Positions 22,819 to 34,161 of a DNA stretch of 64,000 bases are shown piece after piece. The notes below the pieces were generated by a model. It did not search any database. It saw nothing but the letters and a program-made list of their open reading frames with translations, and was not told where the DNA came from. A program made the position numbers and the translations under genes. Numbering within the stretch: the stretch's first letter is position 1; the number at the start of each line of letters is the position of its first letter. This DNA is from Daedaleopsis sinensis (taxonomy: Eukaryota > Basidiomycota > Agaricomycetes > Polyporales > Polyporaceae), in NCBI GenBank assembly GCA_033807695.1, contig CM066300.1, positions 2,666,001-2,730,000 on the forward strand. The letters run 5' to 3'.

Positions 22819-23081
22819 GGGGCGTCAGGGAACAGGTTGTTGGAGGTGCGTTCGAGTGGTTTTGTCGAATGTCGACTCACGGAGTTGTGGCAGAGGCAGT
22901 GGGCCCAGGGCAGGCTGAGGTGGCCAGACTCCGTCCCAATTCTCTCCGGATCGGGAAATTTTCCACGATCCCTTCCCACAATGAGCGCCTGAATGGTATA
23001 AGTACAACTTTACAAGAGTCTATCAACAAGTTATGCGGCTTTACACATTGATCCATTGGCATGAGCCGCATGAGCACCCTC

Positions 23082-24561
23082 CTACAAAAGACCAGCCAGT
23101 CTCGCCCGGACCCTCTTCTCAGCCTGACCAAGCTCGCTCGCCTCCGACTTCTGGTACAAGATCTCGAGGGGGTTTTCATCACCTTCCTTCTCCAGGTCCT
23201 CCTCAATCTTGCTGAACTCTTTACAGAACTTGCCGTTCAACACCTTCAATGGGCGCGGCAATGAGAAAGATCCTGTACTATGGAACTACACATTCATACC
23301 TGGTTGTAGAGGATATCTTTGAAGTGCGCCCGAGCCGCCGCACCGTCGAGGTTCAGAGCACCATTGAGCTGGCCGTATTGTGAGACCGTAGAATGGTGCT
23401 TGAGCTGTAGGGTGCGATTGGCGTAAGTTCTTCCTTCGCTGCCCGATGATATCGTGAGCGTTACTCCCCTGGCGAATGAACCCATCTTCAGCAGCACGCT
23501 CGAAGATTTCGGCGGGTTCCTTTGACATCCACCTGCAAGGCTTGTGAGATGGCAAAAGCAGGACTATGTTCGGTAAGCCAACGCACATCTCGTAACACAA
23601 GGCCTCATCGGAGCAGCCAGCCTCTTTCAATACGCTGAACGCTTCCCTTTTTTATTGATTCAGGTTATTGTCAAAGGCACACTACTCCGAAGACGCTCAC
23701 CTGAAAAGCATGATGATGTTTGGCCAGAGCGCCTGCTCCGCGAAGAGGTCCATCGCAGTCTCCTCACGGGCCGATGATGCGATCGCGCCAGCCTTGGTCG
23801 CGCCAATCGCCCGCGAGAGAGCAAGGGCGTAGTCCAAAGCCTTGCCGGTACCGTCCTGTTCTGAGGAAACGAAGCAAGGGAAACCCTTGCCCTTCACGTA
23901 CAGACTCCGGACGGACGACCCAATCATGCTGTTAATGCAGGTCAGTGTTTCTCCCCAACTCTAGATTCAAGCTAGCCTACCGAGGGGCCACCATGACGAC
24001 ATCCTGACTGGGCTTGAAGTTCAAGAGCTTGTAGAAGACATTGTATCCACTCGCGACGACAATGACAGCGTTGTCCTTCAGGTTAGGCGCAAATTCGTTG
24101 TTGAACACGCGAGGCTGAACCTGATCGGGGATGAGCAAGAAGACAACTAGGAAACGTAGGTTGACTTCAGCATATTGAAGGAACATCACTGGTCCGACAC
24201 TCACTATCTGCCTCTTTCGCGGCCTTAGCAAAGTCATGCTCGACGTTGAATCCTTTCGACTTGGCATCCTCTGCATAGGAGTCGGGCCGGTTCGCGACGA
24301 TGATCTTCTCGTTCGGAATGCCCGAATCGCGGAGATTCTGCGCCTGTGCAGCGCCCTGGTTTCCGAAGCTGCATGGTCAAAATGTCAGTTACCCTAACAA
24401 CGTATCGTAAGTAGCGGATGCTGTACCCCAGGAAGACGATCGTCTTGTCCTGGAGGAGGTCAAGGTTGGCATCGGAATCGTAGTAGCTGACAGGAGCGCA
24501 TATCAGACACATCGTGTGCACATCGCAAGACAACACGGGGGACGCACATCTTCGCAGACAT
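23082..24561 (-). CDS. Ketol-acid reductoisomerase homologue (one splice junction suspect)
   Basis: Starting MSAK at 24561, spliced exons give IYYDSDANLDLLQDKTIV, then FLGFGNQGAAQAQNLRDSG (NAD(P)-binding loop), IIVANRPDSYAEDAK, FLLIPDQVQP, VVMVAPRMIGSS, REETAMDLFAEQ with the metal-binding acidic residues, KEAGCSDEALCYEMW, and STVSQYGQLNGALN. The enzyme (step 2 of Val/Ile/Leu synthesis) isomerises and reduces acetohydroxyacids. Most fungal Ilv5 proteins carry a mitochondrial leader. This one has none, and its sequence looks more like a second, divergent class of KARI, so it may be a paralogue with another role. One junction near 23470 does not splice canonically: the peptide should run from GFIRQ to LKHHS, but four extra bases (ggga) stand between the codon CAG and gtaacg. 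The gene may be broken or use an unusual site. Confidence 0.82.
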
Positions 24562-24983
24562 GGTTGGGAGTGCGCGCGGGTGAGATAGTTGTAAGTAGCA
24601 GGGATCGAGATGGTGAGTTCCCCACCCCCGCAATCTATGTCTTTTTATACGGTCTGTTTCGCCACGCTTGTTTGTGGGCCGGCCCACCGGCCAAGCACGC
24701 TTTCCGCATCCCGGGGTCTTCTATGCGGACCATGGCCCGCGCAGTGGTTGTTCTTATGACGGCCGAATGCGAGAGTGAGAGAAGATGAGAGAGCGTACAG
24801 ATGTCCCTGTGACCATCGGGGCGCCCGTTCCAGCGGGCCGGGGGGCATACTTTGGAGGGGCGGCCGTCCTCCGGTCTCCCGCTGAACAACGATCGTGCTG
24901 ATCCCGGTTTCTGTACAAAAGGGCCATGCAGGCATTTGCAGCCTCCTGCTCGTGATACTCTTCCTTGCGCTAGTGCGATCGAT

Positions 24984-26047
24984 ATGTCGCTCCCGCTCCT
25001 CGCAGAGAAGATCGTTTGCATCACAGGCGCCTCCCGAGGCATCGGACGTGCTTGCGCAGTGGAATGCGCAAAACACGGGGCAACAGGACTCATTCTGCAC
25101 TACTATGGCGATGAAGCGACGACCAAGGAGGTCCAGACTCTCAAGGAGGAGATTGAAAGCTTGCATACACACTCAAAAGTTGTTGCTGTACCAGGAGATA
25201 TTGCTCATCGCGAAACGTCGCAGAAGGTAGAAGCTCTCAGACAATGATGATGTATGACACCCAATTGACTACTGACTTGTAGATCGTGGAGCAAGGAGTC
25301 AAGGTTTTCGGCCGGATTGGTACAATAACTCATACTTCCGGTTCGAACGAGTACTCAACGCGACCTTTGATAGACGTACTTGTCAGCAACGCGGGCATTT
25401 GCCCATTCGCAGAGTTTCTGACGATGCCCCCAGAGACATGGGAGAGGACACGTCAGGTCAATCTCGACGGCGCGTTCTACATCACGCAAGGTCAGTTATT
25501 GTGCATGTTCTCCGACAAAATGACTTCGACTTACCTCGACGCCCATTAGCTGTGGCAAACCAGATGAAGGATCAGGTGCCCCAGGGCGGTTCTATCATCG
25601 GCATATCGTCCATATCCGCTCTGGTCGGCGGGGAGTTCCAAGTGTAAGACTTTCACTGTATCGCGTCGCCAGGGCCGCTCACCCATTGGTTGTTCTAGCC
25701 ACTACACACCTACGAAGGCCGGCATTCTCTCGCTTATGCAGAGCTGCGCGGTCGCGCTGGGCAAGTACAACATCAGAGCGAACGCGGTGCTCCCCGGAAC
25801 GATTGAGACGGACATCAATAAGGAAGACCTCACGGATGTGCAGAAGCGTGAGGCCATGGTCAAGCGTACGGCGTTAGGTCGGCTAGGAGGTAAGCATAAC
25901 CCCTCATGCCGCCGTACTGCGCTGACCGAGCAGTCAGCCCCGGACGATATTGCTGGTCCGGTCGTATTCCTTGCGAGCGATCTTTCGAAGTACATGACGG
26001 GAGGACAGGTCTTAGTAGACGGTGGATTGTTTGTTAACCTGCAGTGA
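24984..26047 (+). CDS. Short-chain dehydrogenase, L-rhamnose-1-dehydrogenase-like
   Basis: Six exons (24984-25226, 25283-25319, 25374-25490, 25550-25643, 25699-25889, 25938-26047) give 263 residues. The SDR motifs are complete: TGASRGIG cofactor loop, VSNAGICPF, catalytic Ser in ISSISALVGG and the YTPTK pair, then ANAVLPGTI. The C-terminal half, with HYTPTKAGILSLMQS, NKEDL, DDIAGPVVFLASD and VDGGLFVNLQ, closely resembles what I recall of the yeast NAD-dependent L-rhamnose-1-dehydrogenase, which oxidises L-rhamnose to its lactone. Generic 3-oxoacyl reductase is the fallback call. It is cytosolic, with no leader. It is followed tail-to-tail by a cupin gene. Confidence 0.88.
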
Positions 26048-26165
26048 TGTGGCATAGTTTGTGAGGTTCATAGCAGCGAAGAAGGGTGTCTTTGCACAAC
26101 ATCGATTATGAGAATCTTACTCAACGGACTAATGTACAGCGGCCACTTACCGATTCTTTGTATCT

Positions 26166-26928
26166 TCATGGAGAGAGCGCTGGAAGAGGGGTGCCATTGA
26201 CTACAGCTGGTTCTGCGTCGATGACGATCGTGATCCATCGCACCCAGCCAGGTCCAGGATTCTTCCATGCATGTACTGTCCCGCGCTGAATGACAACGTC
26301 CCCTGGGTTCTCGAGCAGGGTTTCAGACCCATCTTCCATCAGTAGAACCAGCCTGCCGGTAACTGTGCACCTTTCAGCAGTGTACATACATACGTCGGAG
26401 TTGCGATGATCGCTTACGCAGTATGTTGTGGTCGAGCGAGGATGTCCTATGCTATAGCAGTGTCGGAATACCATATAGCCACTGGACCAAAAGTGGAACG
26501 TACAGAAGCGGCAGTGGCGCCAGGAGCAAGTTCAGTGATCTGGAGGTTCGTTCCAGCCTTCATGATGATGCCGAGGTCACCATCGGGCGCACGCGTCGCC
26601 CCATCCGTCCTGAACAGAATCTCAGCGAAGATACTTGAGGGGGCAGTCAGACTCGGACATCACAGGACGTACTCGTCATTGTTATCGCTGACTGGCAGTG
26701 CCCCAGTCCTCCATATCGGAGCTGCTCTCGCACCAGGAAATAAGTCCCCGGCCTGTTGAACATTATATCATTGTCAGCAATCATGGTAGTGCCAGAAAAA
26801 AATCATTTGATACAGACCGGATGCGATTGAACCACGGTATCGGTCTTTACAACGGCCACACCGTCGTCGCGGTGACCCGTAACGATGCGCCTTAGATTAG
26901 GAAGGCCATTTTCTTCGGCAGTCGACAT
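26166..26928 (-). CDS. Cupin-domain protein (RmlC-like)
   Basis: Exons beginning MSTAEENGLPNLRRIVTGH at 26928 join to AGDLFPGARAAPIWRTGALP, then FRTDGATRAPDGDLGIIM and LQITELAPGATA. The last exon carries TGRLVLLMEDGSETLL and NPGDVVIQRGTVHAWKNPG, ending ALSP. The last part is the second cupin motif, with its Gly-Asp and His-x-Trp pattern. The first cupin motif is atypical: where a metal-binding His pair is usual, the reading is GHPRSTTTY. Small fungal cupins of this type are often isomerase-like or of unknown activity, so no reaction is assigned. It ends about 120 bp from the SDR gene, tail-to-tail. Confidence 0.72.
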
Positions 26929-27941
26929 GAGAGCACAGTAGACTATAGTCACCTAGAAAGTGGGGGATCATTCAAGACAAGCATTCGAAGAGGAGACCTC
27001 GTCCATATCTACGGTCCCGTCGTTTGAACCTGCCCTAAATGGGCCGGTGACCTGCGAGTCCTGAGACAACCTGCAGGCTGCAGCTGAGCCTACTAGTGTG
27101 ACCCGCTTTATCATTATATTACCGCTGGCAATACTCGTTCCGAAGTCCACTGTCCAGTGGGGTACTCTTACCTGAGTACTTGTTATCCTTCACAGTTAAC
27201 GTCCAATTTTGACATCCAGCGCTCACTGGCATCGTCGTGATTGGCAGTCGGACTCGTATGGTGCCTGCGCAAGCTGGAGAAAGCTCTGGGGAGGCGCAAA
27301 CGCCAGAGCGGAAGCGGACCGAGAATGCAGTAATTCTGTTTACGTAGCTGCGGGCATGGTTGCTCTTGTGGCGGTGCACGTACGCTGCGGACGCGCGGAT
27401 ACTTGAACTTGAACTTCAAATCGAACGCACGGCCCACCGCCAAGATGTTGATCGTCGCCGCCTTTACTCTCCAGTATCTGGTACTGAATACTGTCTAGGT
27501 CCGGAGAATACTGCTATGGATAGAGCGCAAGTCTAGTGGGTCATACCACTCACAAAGCTCCTAGCGTTCTACTACTGCAAGGGGCCTGAGTTCAGCGAGA
27601 CAGTCGCGTTCACCGTGTCGTCCTTGAGTGGGGCTGCGGCGCTAGCGATCAACACTGCTGTTTGACAGAAAACATGCAGCCGTAATAGGCCTCCCCTGCT
27701 ACCGCTATCTCGGTGTTTTCTCCGAATCCCATTACGCAGACCTCTTGCTCATGCCCTCTCTAGCACTCGCGGAGAACGGTCCTAGTACGCGCCGTGCCGA
27801 GATGCAAGTCCGCGCCCTAGCAGGGTCCTGGGTATAAGTACTCTGGGAGGCGTTCGTCCTGAAAAACCCAAACGCCCCCCTCCCTCAGGCGGTATACACA
27901 AGCTCACAGTCGGTTCATCCCTCCCGGCTCCCTATACCACA
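26929..27941. other. Intergenic region with possible decayed coding sequence
   Basis: No intact gene is supported. On the minus strand, 27443-26968 carries several short open stretches (for example RLPITTMPVSAGCQNWTL and FRAGSNDGTVDMDEVSS) that look protein-like but cannot be joined by acceptable introns. They may be a gene remnant or a lineage-specific gene I cannot model. The right part (27540-27941) is the promoter side of the RTA1-like gene. Confidence 0.4.
27833..27840 (+). promoter_or_regulatory. TATA box for the RTA1-like gene
   Basis: TATAAGTA lies about 105 bp upstream of the ATG at 27942. It is the only clear TATA element in this 5' region. Confidence 0.35.
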
Positions 27942-29330
27942 ATGAGTTCGTGGTCCCAGATCAGCATACATCCTTTCAGTGTTTCTTACCGCTCAGCCTG
28001 CAGGTGCTTCAAATCTCCCCGTCGACAGGAACCTGTATGGATACACGCCAACCAGAAGTGTCTGCTACGTCTTCGTCGTGCTCTTCGTGATCACTTCTGG
28101 TACGTCCTCTTCCCACCAGCTTTCCGCCCCCTGCCATGCCACTTACACGCACGTCGCAGCTCTCCACCTTTGGCAAGCGACACGCTCTCGGGCGTGGTGG
28201 CTATTCCCCACAGTAATTATCGCAACACTCGCCGAGGTAATAGGTTGGATAGCGCGAACGAAGGGAAGCTACGATCCCATGGTCCACTTAACCTTCATCA
28301 TCCAGTCAGTGGCCCAAACATCCATACCGTAGCCTTTCAGACGCTGACTCTGCCCCCAGAACGATCGTACTAGTGTTGGCGCCCACGCCCTTCGTCGCTG
28401 CACTGTTCGTTGGCTTCGGACGTATAACCGATCGTCTAGGAAGCGAGTACAGTCGCCTCAAGCCGGTCTTCTGTGAGTTCATATCGGTCACCTTCCTCTG
28501 TGAACGATGTCACTGAGGGTCAAGGGTAATCAGACTCAAGAGTGTTCTTGACTTCGGTGAGTCGGTATAACATCCTCGTGCGCTCTGGCTGTTCTAACAA
28601 CGGGGACAGGATATCGTCTCTATCATGGTGCAAGGGGCCGGTGGTGGTATGGCAGCATCTGCCAACAGTCCCGACAAGATCCGTTTGGTAGGCGACCATG
28701 TTGTGAGGTCGACCCCGCTATGCAGCTGCTGACATAGCACCCTTTCGCAGGGAAGCGACATCATCCTCGGTGGTCTTATCATCCAAATTAGTGAGCCATA
28801 CAACCGTTCTTCCCTGCTTCGTTTCCGTTGTGGCTAACGCAGCCTCCTAGCTGCGATGACCATCTTCTGCTTCCTCGTGGCAGAGTATGCGTGGCGGCGT
28901 GCAGGAGATCGGCCGTACCACAAGATCACGTACTCCGAGAGTGCCGAGCAGGTCCCAATGGACCGTCATGTGAAGATCCTCATCGCAGGGATCTGCCTAG
29001 CCACGGCATTCACCTATATTCGGTACGTCTCGGTCCTCTGCGGGCGTGCTGGCCGCTAATCAACGCTCCCCGTTCAGATGTATCTTCCGTGTGATAGAGT
29101 TCGCCGACGGGTTCGACGGCACTATCGCGCACACCGAAGTCTTGTTCAGTACGTCTCTTCTCGTTTCGGAGAACGAGGAGTTAGCTGACCACAATCATGC
29201 AGATGTGTTCGACGGCATGATGATGACTCTGGCCATGTACACCCTCAATTTCATGGATCCCGGTCGACGCTTGCGTGCAATGCAACCTCCTACGCCGAGC
29301 TATGCTCTGGGGCGGGTGGCGTCGCCGTAA
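27942..29330 (+). CDS. RTA1-like multi-pass membrane protein (lipid-translocating exporter family)
   Basis: Joined exons read LYGYTPTRSVCYVFVVLFVI, ALHLWQATRSRAWWLFPTVI, EVIGWIARTKGSYDPMVH, LVLAPTPFVAALFVGFGRI, SDIVSIMVQGAGGGMAAS, SDIILGGLIIQIIAMTIF, ILIAGICLATAFTYIRCI and FRVIEFADGFDGTIAHTEV. It ends FMDPGRRLRAMQPPTPSY. That is the seven-helix pattern of the fungal RTA1/RSB1 family, plasma-membrane proteins linked to sterol-drug or 7-aminocholesterol resistance and long-chain base export. About six introns interrupt it. The first exon is uncertain: ATG 27942 (MSSWSQISIHPF) is the only nearby start, but I could not fix the intron that connects it to the main frame. Confidence 0.85.
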
Positions 29331-29826
29331 CGGACATTGTTGGAGGGACATTCGCTTGGCATCCGAGACAACAACACTAGATCACTTATTCCCCGTGTCT
29401 CCCACTCTCTTTCTCTAGCGGCGGTAGATCTTGTTACCCACCTGGCATGCAGACAGCACGGATTAAGGCGTCTCCTGTGGTAGCTTTACGATATCACGAG
29501 TGTTAGATAATATTATGGTCACTGGAAGCTAAATAATGGCAAGGATCCCTTGGTGCTCAGAGCCATGGAAGTCAGGGAATCCAAGTACTTGCAGACCCTG
29601 TAGCCTTCTGATTGCGGCTGCGCGGGTACCCTGGGCCTTAGTGATATCTAGATGCGAGAACTCACAGCGTTGTGCTTGGCATTCCTGCATTCCATGCCCT
29701 CTGAACGGGCCAGTATCTCGCAGTGCATTACAAGTGTAAAGGCTCCAGTGAATTTGAGCGATGCAATAGTACACGTAGATATACGCATGACAGACAACCA
29801 GAGGCATCCAGACAGCGACCCTAGCC
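29331..29826. other. Convergent intergenic region
   Basis: Gap between the 3' ends of the RTA1-like gene and PEX16. No gene or repeat is seen. Confidence 0.5.
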
Positions 29827-31195
29827 CTACGGAGCAGTATCTGTAAACTGGTCAGCGAACTGCCTGCGGATCGACACGAGAATCATGGACGTACAATAAT
29901 AGTACTCGTCGATCAATGGAATCCAATCCTTCACAAAGGCACTGAAGAGGCCAATGAAAGGCGCGCGGGCGGTCTTGTCCGCGAGCGACTCCAACTTCGG
30001 CCTGTACGGGGAATACGTATGTCGTGTCAGCGGACGCTCGGGGGCGAGGAAGTATGTGTACGGACCTGGTCCATGTCTCCCAGATAGATCCGCGTAGCAA
30101 GTACCAGGTGATATCACGGTCTCTCCGTGCATATTCTGCACGCTCCAAGGCCGACGATGGTGTTGGAACCCGACGGAGATTGAGCGCGACGAGCTCCAGC
30201 GCCAACGCCGTCACAAGAGGCTTATTATCCTTCTTTCCGGAGGCGAGCATCATAGCTGCAATAGCCAGCCGTCAACACACCGCACGGAGGATGAGAGGAT
30301 ACGACATACCGTACACGAACGGACGAACGGTGTAGATAACCTCCGAAAGCCATTCCTTCGGACTCGCAAGTGGCTTGACAAGAGATGTAGGTGCCTTGAC
30401 CGACGATGTGGTCAGGGCTTTGGGAAGGAGGAAGTCTTCTACTGGCATCGGAGATTGTGTGGGGGGCGGTGGGGTCAGGAGGGGATGAGGGGGTAGCGCC
30501 ATGTGGTTGTTCTTCAGGTGCTCGGGAGTCGACGGCGCAGAAGAGGGCGGAGATGAGGCCGCCAAAGTCGGAGAGGAGGTGTCCGAACCTGACGGGATGT
30601 TCTCGGGGTCGAATTCACGTTCGGGAATGGGAGGTGACACCAAGGGACGTCGCGTGATACGCAGCAGTGCGAGGCGAAGGAGAGCTCTACATGTCTGTCA
30701 ACTTCGATCCTGGTTCGAGAGCGTCACACGTACTTCAGGGCCTCCAGTATCACGATGCCTCTCCAGCGAGTCTGACGCGACACCTTCCTCCTGAGACCCA
30801 TCTCGAGAAACAGCTCGGTGAAGCGAATCAACTCAAGGGCGCGGGCAGCCCATTTGCATCGTGCATCCTTCTCGCACCAGGCGCGAGTGTAGCGGGTGTG
30901 TGGCGAGGAGGGGATAAGAGGCTTGTACTTGGGATCGGTGTGCGCAACCTTCGCAAGAAGAGTATCATGGTACATGCTCATGACATTCAAGGTGGCAGAA
31001 ACTACATGTGCTGTGATCAACGAGAAGTTCAGAGACTATACGGCAGCGAGACTGACGAGCTTCTGAAGCGAGTTCAGCATCCTTGAAGCGGCCGGGCAGA
31101 ATCCACGTAATGGACCTCAGTGTGGACTCGAGGCTGGAGATGGTGGAGACATGGGCGACAAGAAAGGATTCATATTGGGCGAGAGCAGAAGACAT
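29827..31195 (-). CDS. PEX16: Peroxisomal membrane protein PEX16 homologue
   Basis: Reading from ATG 31195, exons give YESFLVAHVSTISSLESTLR and SITWILPGRFKDAELASEA, the hallmark N-terminal block of Pex16. These are followed by LLNVMSMYHDTLLAK, ALELIRFTELFLEMGLRRK, RWRGIVILEALKYV, a Ser/Pro-rich insertion, WLSEVIYTVRPFVY and ALALELVALNLRR. The end rebuilds LIDEYYYYTAP across a last intron of about 55-60 nt. Pex16 is an integral peroxisomal/ER membrane protein that recruits Pex3 and other peroxisomal membrane proteins. Its length and order fit fungal Pex16. The Ser/Pro-rich loop (about 30640-30400) is longer than in animal versions. It diverges from the coiled-coil gene at 32126. Confidence 0.9.
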
Positions 31196-32125
31196 GGAAA
31201 GTAAGGACAGAGGAGAGAGCAAGCCAGGGGCGCGAGGGGGCGAGTCGGTGTCCGACCCGCGGGGGACGATGCGGGGAATACGGTCGTTGGCAAACCCGAC
31301 TGTCCCGTGCAAGCTCGTGCAAGCGATTGTGGCCCTGGGAACTCCGGCCACCTATCCTTACCGGGTGTAGTGTCCATATCAGGCAAACATTCCAACCACG
31401 TGGAAAACATATGCCAGGGACTCGCGACTCGGCCATGGATATCATGGATCGCGGGAGGGCCGTATGTGGCTGATGTGTACAGTATTGTAGCCATGGGCTT
31501 TGGATACGAATGATACGGTGGGCCTCCGATTTCGCCGTGTGCCCGCGTTGTGCTGTGCCAAATACGTATGTAGTTTGGCCACATCGTGTCCAAACACGCG
31601 TGTTTGCCACACCCACGATGCATTACTTATTACCGCACACCGCACACCACCACAGCGACCGACCGCCGCGATGCTCGCAGTCAGCTCAGGCCCGCCCTCC
31701 GAGGATCCGCTGGACGACCGGCCATCTATCGGGGTTCGAGATGGTATCGATATCGGTGTGAACAGAGAAGCGTGAGATGACAACTGGGCAGGATATGGCA
31801 AGCTGAAAGGGTGCGGGCAGGGTCGGGGTCGAAGGGGATGGATTCTTGAGCCGGACTTGCCTTGGACGTCGACCTTGCCTGGGGAACGAGGGTGCGACTG
31901 TCTGCGCCTCGCCCGCCACGGGGCATCCACCCAGAGTCGAGTATGTAAGCGCGGTGATACAACCTACAACATCATTGCACATCGTGCCTCGCCATATTTT
32001 TCGCAGGCTCGTCGGTCCCACTCCTCCCGCCTTTTGTCTCCTGCCATTACCCTCCCGCCCCCTCTTCTGCATTGTCGCCAGCTCGCCGCGGCCTTTAAAC
32101 TCTCGTCCCATCTCCGGGCTCGCCC
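31196..32125. other. Divergent promoter region
   Basis: This 0.9-kb region separates the start codons of PEX16 (minus) and the coiled-coil gene (plus). Long overlapping open frames on both strands have no motif and look like composition artefacts. I see no repeat. Confidence 0.5.
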
Positions 32126-33746
32126 ATGGCTTCTACCCGCTCCGCCAACCCGAGGCTCAACTACTACCAGCAGAGCCCCGTGCGCGGTCAGTTGGAGAAC
32201 CCAGATGGGTCGGGATGGAGGTTCATACAGTGCACGGACACGCCAAACGAGCTGCGGGTGCGCTTCATTTCGCCTTGCATGCTGTTCTTAGGCTCAGTGT
32301 AGTCCATCCCGCAGGTCCTCATTCCGCCCCGAACAGCTCTCATCTACAGCCATCTTCTGAAAGCTGAAGTTGCGGAGCTCGCCAAGGACAAGACCGCCGA
32401 CTGGGAGCGTATCGTTCAGATCCGCCACCTGAAGGACCGTATGATTCGCAAATGCACGCGTCTCAGCCGCTCTGCGATGCCTAGGGACAAGCCCACACCT
32501 CGTGTGATGTTCCAGACGATTCATGCGCCTCCCGACTTTAGACTGAAGGAGATGGAGCGATGGTTCAAGCTGCAGGGCGGAGAGATCGTGAAGACTTCGA
32601 AGGTTCCCATTGCGGCTCCGTATTGCGAGGATTGCGCAGACTGCATGGCACACCAGAAGCGGGCACAGGCGTATTCGCATGCACAGGCGTCAGTACGTAG
32701 CCTGCCGTCCTCTAGCAAACCCGTGCCGCCTACTGGACACCCATCCGAACGTATGGCGAGACGTCAGACTCCCCATAGCCAGATGGCTCCCCACTCGCGC
32801 TCGTCCGCCCCCCCTCCTCGCCAAGACCAGCGGGTGCGCAACCCTGCCTCACAGCGCGGACATGTCCGTCAAGCATCCATGCCTGCTGCACCAGGCTATC
32901 ATTTTGGCGGATCCCGCCCGGCTGAGGGGAGGAAATCTTCCGAGCACCTGCGGGCTGAGCGTCATTCACGGCCTCAAGTACGTTCTCCGGACCCGCTACC
33001 CATTCCGTACCGGACTCGCCCCCGCTCCGCTTCACCCGACCGCACTCTATCCACTCCGTCGGAGCTGCAGTCTCCTGCCCCGCAGATACTCGACCTCGCA
33101 GTCTCCAGCAGCCCTGCCGCCATCACTCCTCCGAAGGTTTCGACACCGCCGAACGGGCTGCCGACAATACACGAAGACCAGGAACACGAACACCGTCCGA
33201 TCGTTCGTCGGCGCAGCAGTCTCAAGAAGCGCGACAGCATGAGCCGCATAAGCGTCGCTAGTCAGTCCAAGTCTGTTGCATGGGCAATGGACCGTGATTG
33301 GGTGGACCAAATGTCCCAGTACATCAAGACGTCCAATGAAGCAGAGGTGCTGAGTACGTATTCCGCCCTCCGCCCTTGAGATCTCATCCTAAACTTTCAT
33401 GGGTGCAGGTGCGGAGCTCGACAAGCTGCGTACGGAGTACCATGACGAGATCGAAGCCATGCGTGCCCTGTGCTTGCGCGTAGCGGAGTCGCAGGAGCGC
33501 GTCAGGATAGAGACGGAACATCTGCGTCAGAACGAGCATGCGGTGAAGATCCAGGAGAACAAGATCCTGTCCAGTAGCGAGCAGATCGAGCAGAAGCAGG
33601 CCGAGTTCCAGGCGAAAGGTTGGTTTCATCACTTATCCATCTATACCAGCGAACTGACCACTCGTGCAGTGCTTGCCGTACTAGAGGAGAGCAAACGCGT
33701 CGTACAGCTTTGCGACAAGAAGCGGGACATACACGAATCGACATGA
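32126..33746 (+). CDS. Conserved-looking protein of unknown function with C-terminal coiled coil
   Basis: Four exons (32126-32257, 32315-33353, 33409-33618, 33670-33746) give 485 residues with consistent phases. The N-terminal about 150 residues look folded (LNYYQQSPVRGQLENPDGS, GWRFIQCTDTPNELR, then VMFQTIHAPPDFRLKEMERW) and contain a CEDCADC cluster. A long Pro/Ser/Arg-rich, low-complexity middle (residues about 190-370) follows. The C-terminus, from AELDKLRTEYHDEIEAMRAL to the end, has heptad-like Leu/Glu/Gln spacing predicting a coiled coil. I do not recognise a family. A scaffold or cytoskeletal adaptor is possible, but no function is assigned. Confidence 0.72.
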
Positions 33747-34161
33747 TCAACTGGAGCTAAGTATTATAAGCCGGATATGCCTCCTTATCCTATACCTCGC
33801 GCGATTCCTTCGCTGCTTATGGACCATCGCGGGCATCCGCCGTCATGCATCATGAACCGGATGCTCAGCTATGCGCCCTGTCTATGTTCTCTTCACTTCG
33901 GATTGTAACATATTGTAGCATAGTCTCCCCTACTTGCGGAGGAAATCCTTCATCGAGAGTGCCTGGCGTCTTCGCCGCCTCGGAAGCGTATTCAACGAAT
34001 TAACACATAGAGCTTTGTCACAACTCATACAGTCAATCGATACAGGGATACATGTGCAATGGTATATCGAGCATCCGATATGAAGGAGAAACCAGATAAC
34101 AAGAGGTAATTTAGTACACGAAGGAAAGAGGAACCGGTCAGTCCAACTTAATGCTCAGCGC
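33747..34161. other. Convergent intergenic region
   Basis: Gap between the 3' ends of the coiled-coil gene and the GH16 gene. Nothing recognisable is seen. Confidence 0.5.

Noticed and set aside
31442..31930. Minus-strand frame of 162 codons between PEX16 and the coiled-coil gene
   Set aside because: No motif, no splice links, and overlapped by equally long frames on the other strand.
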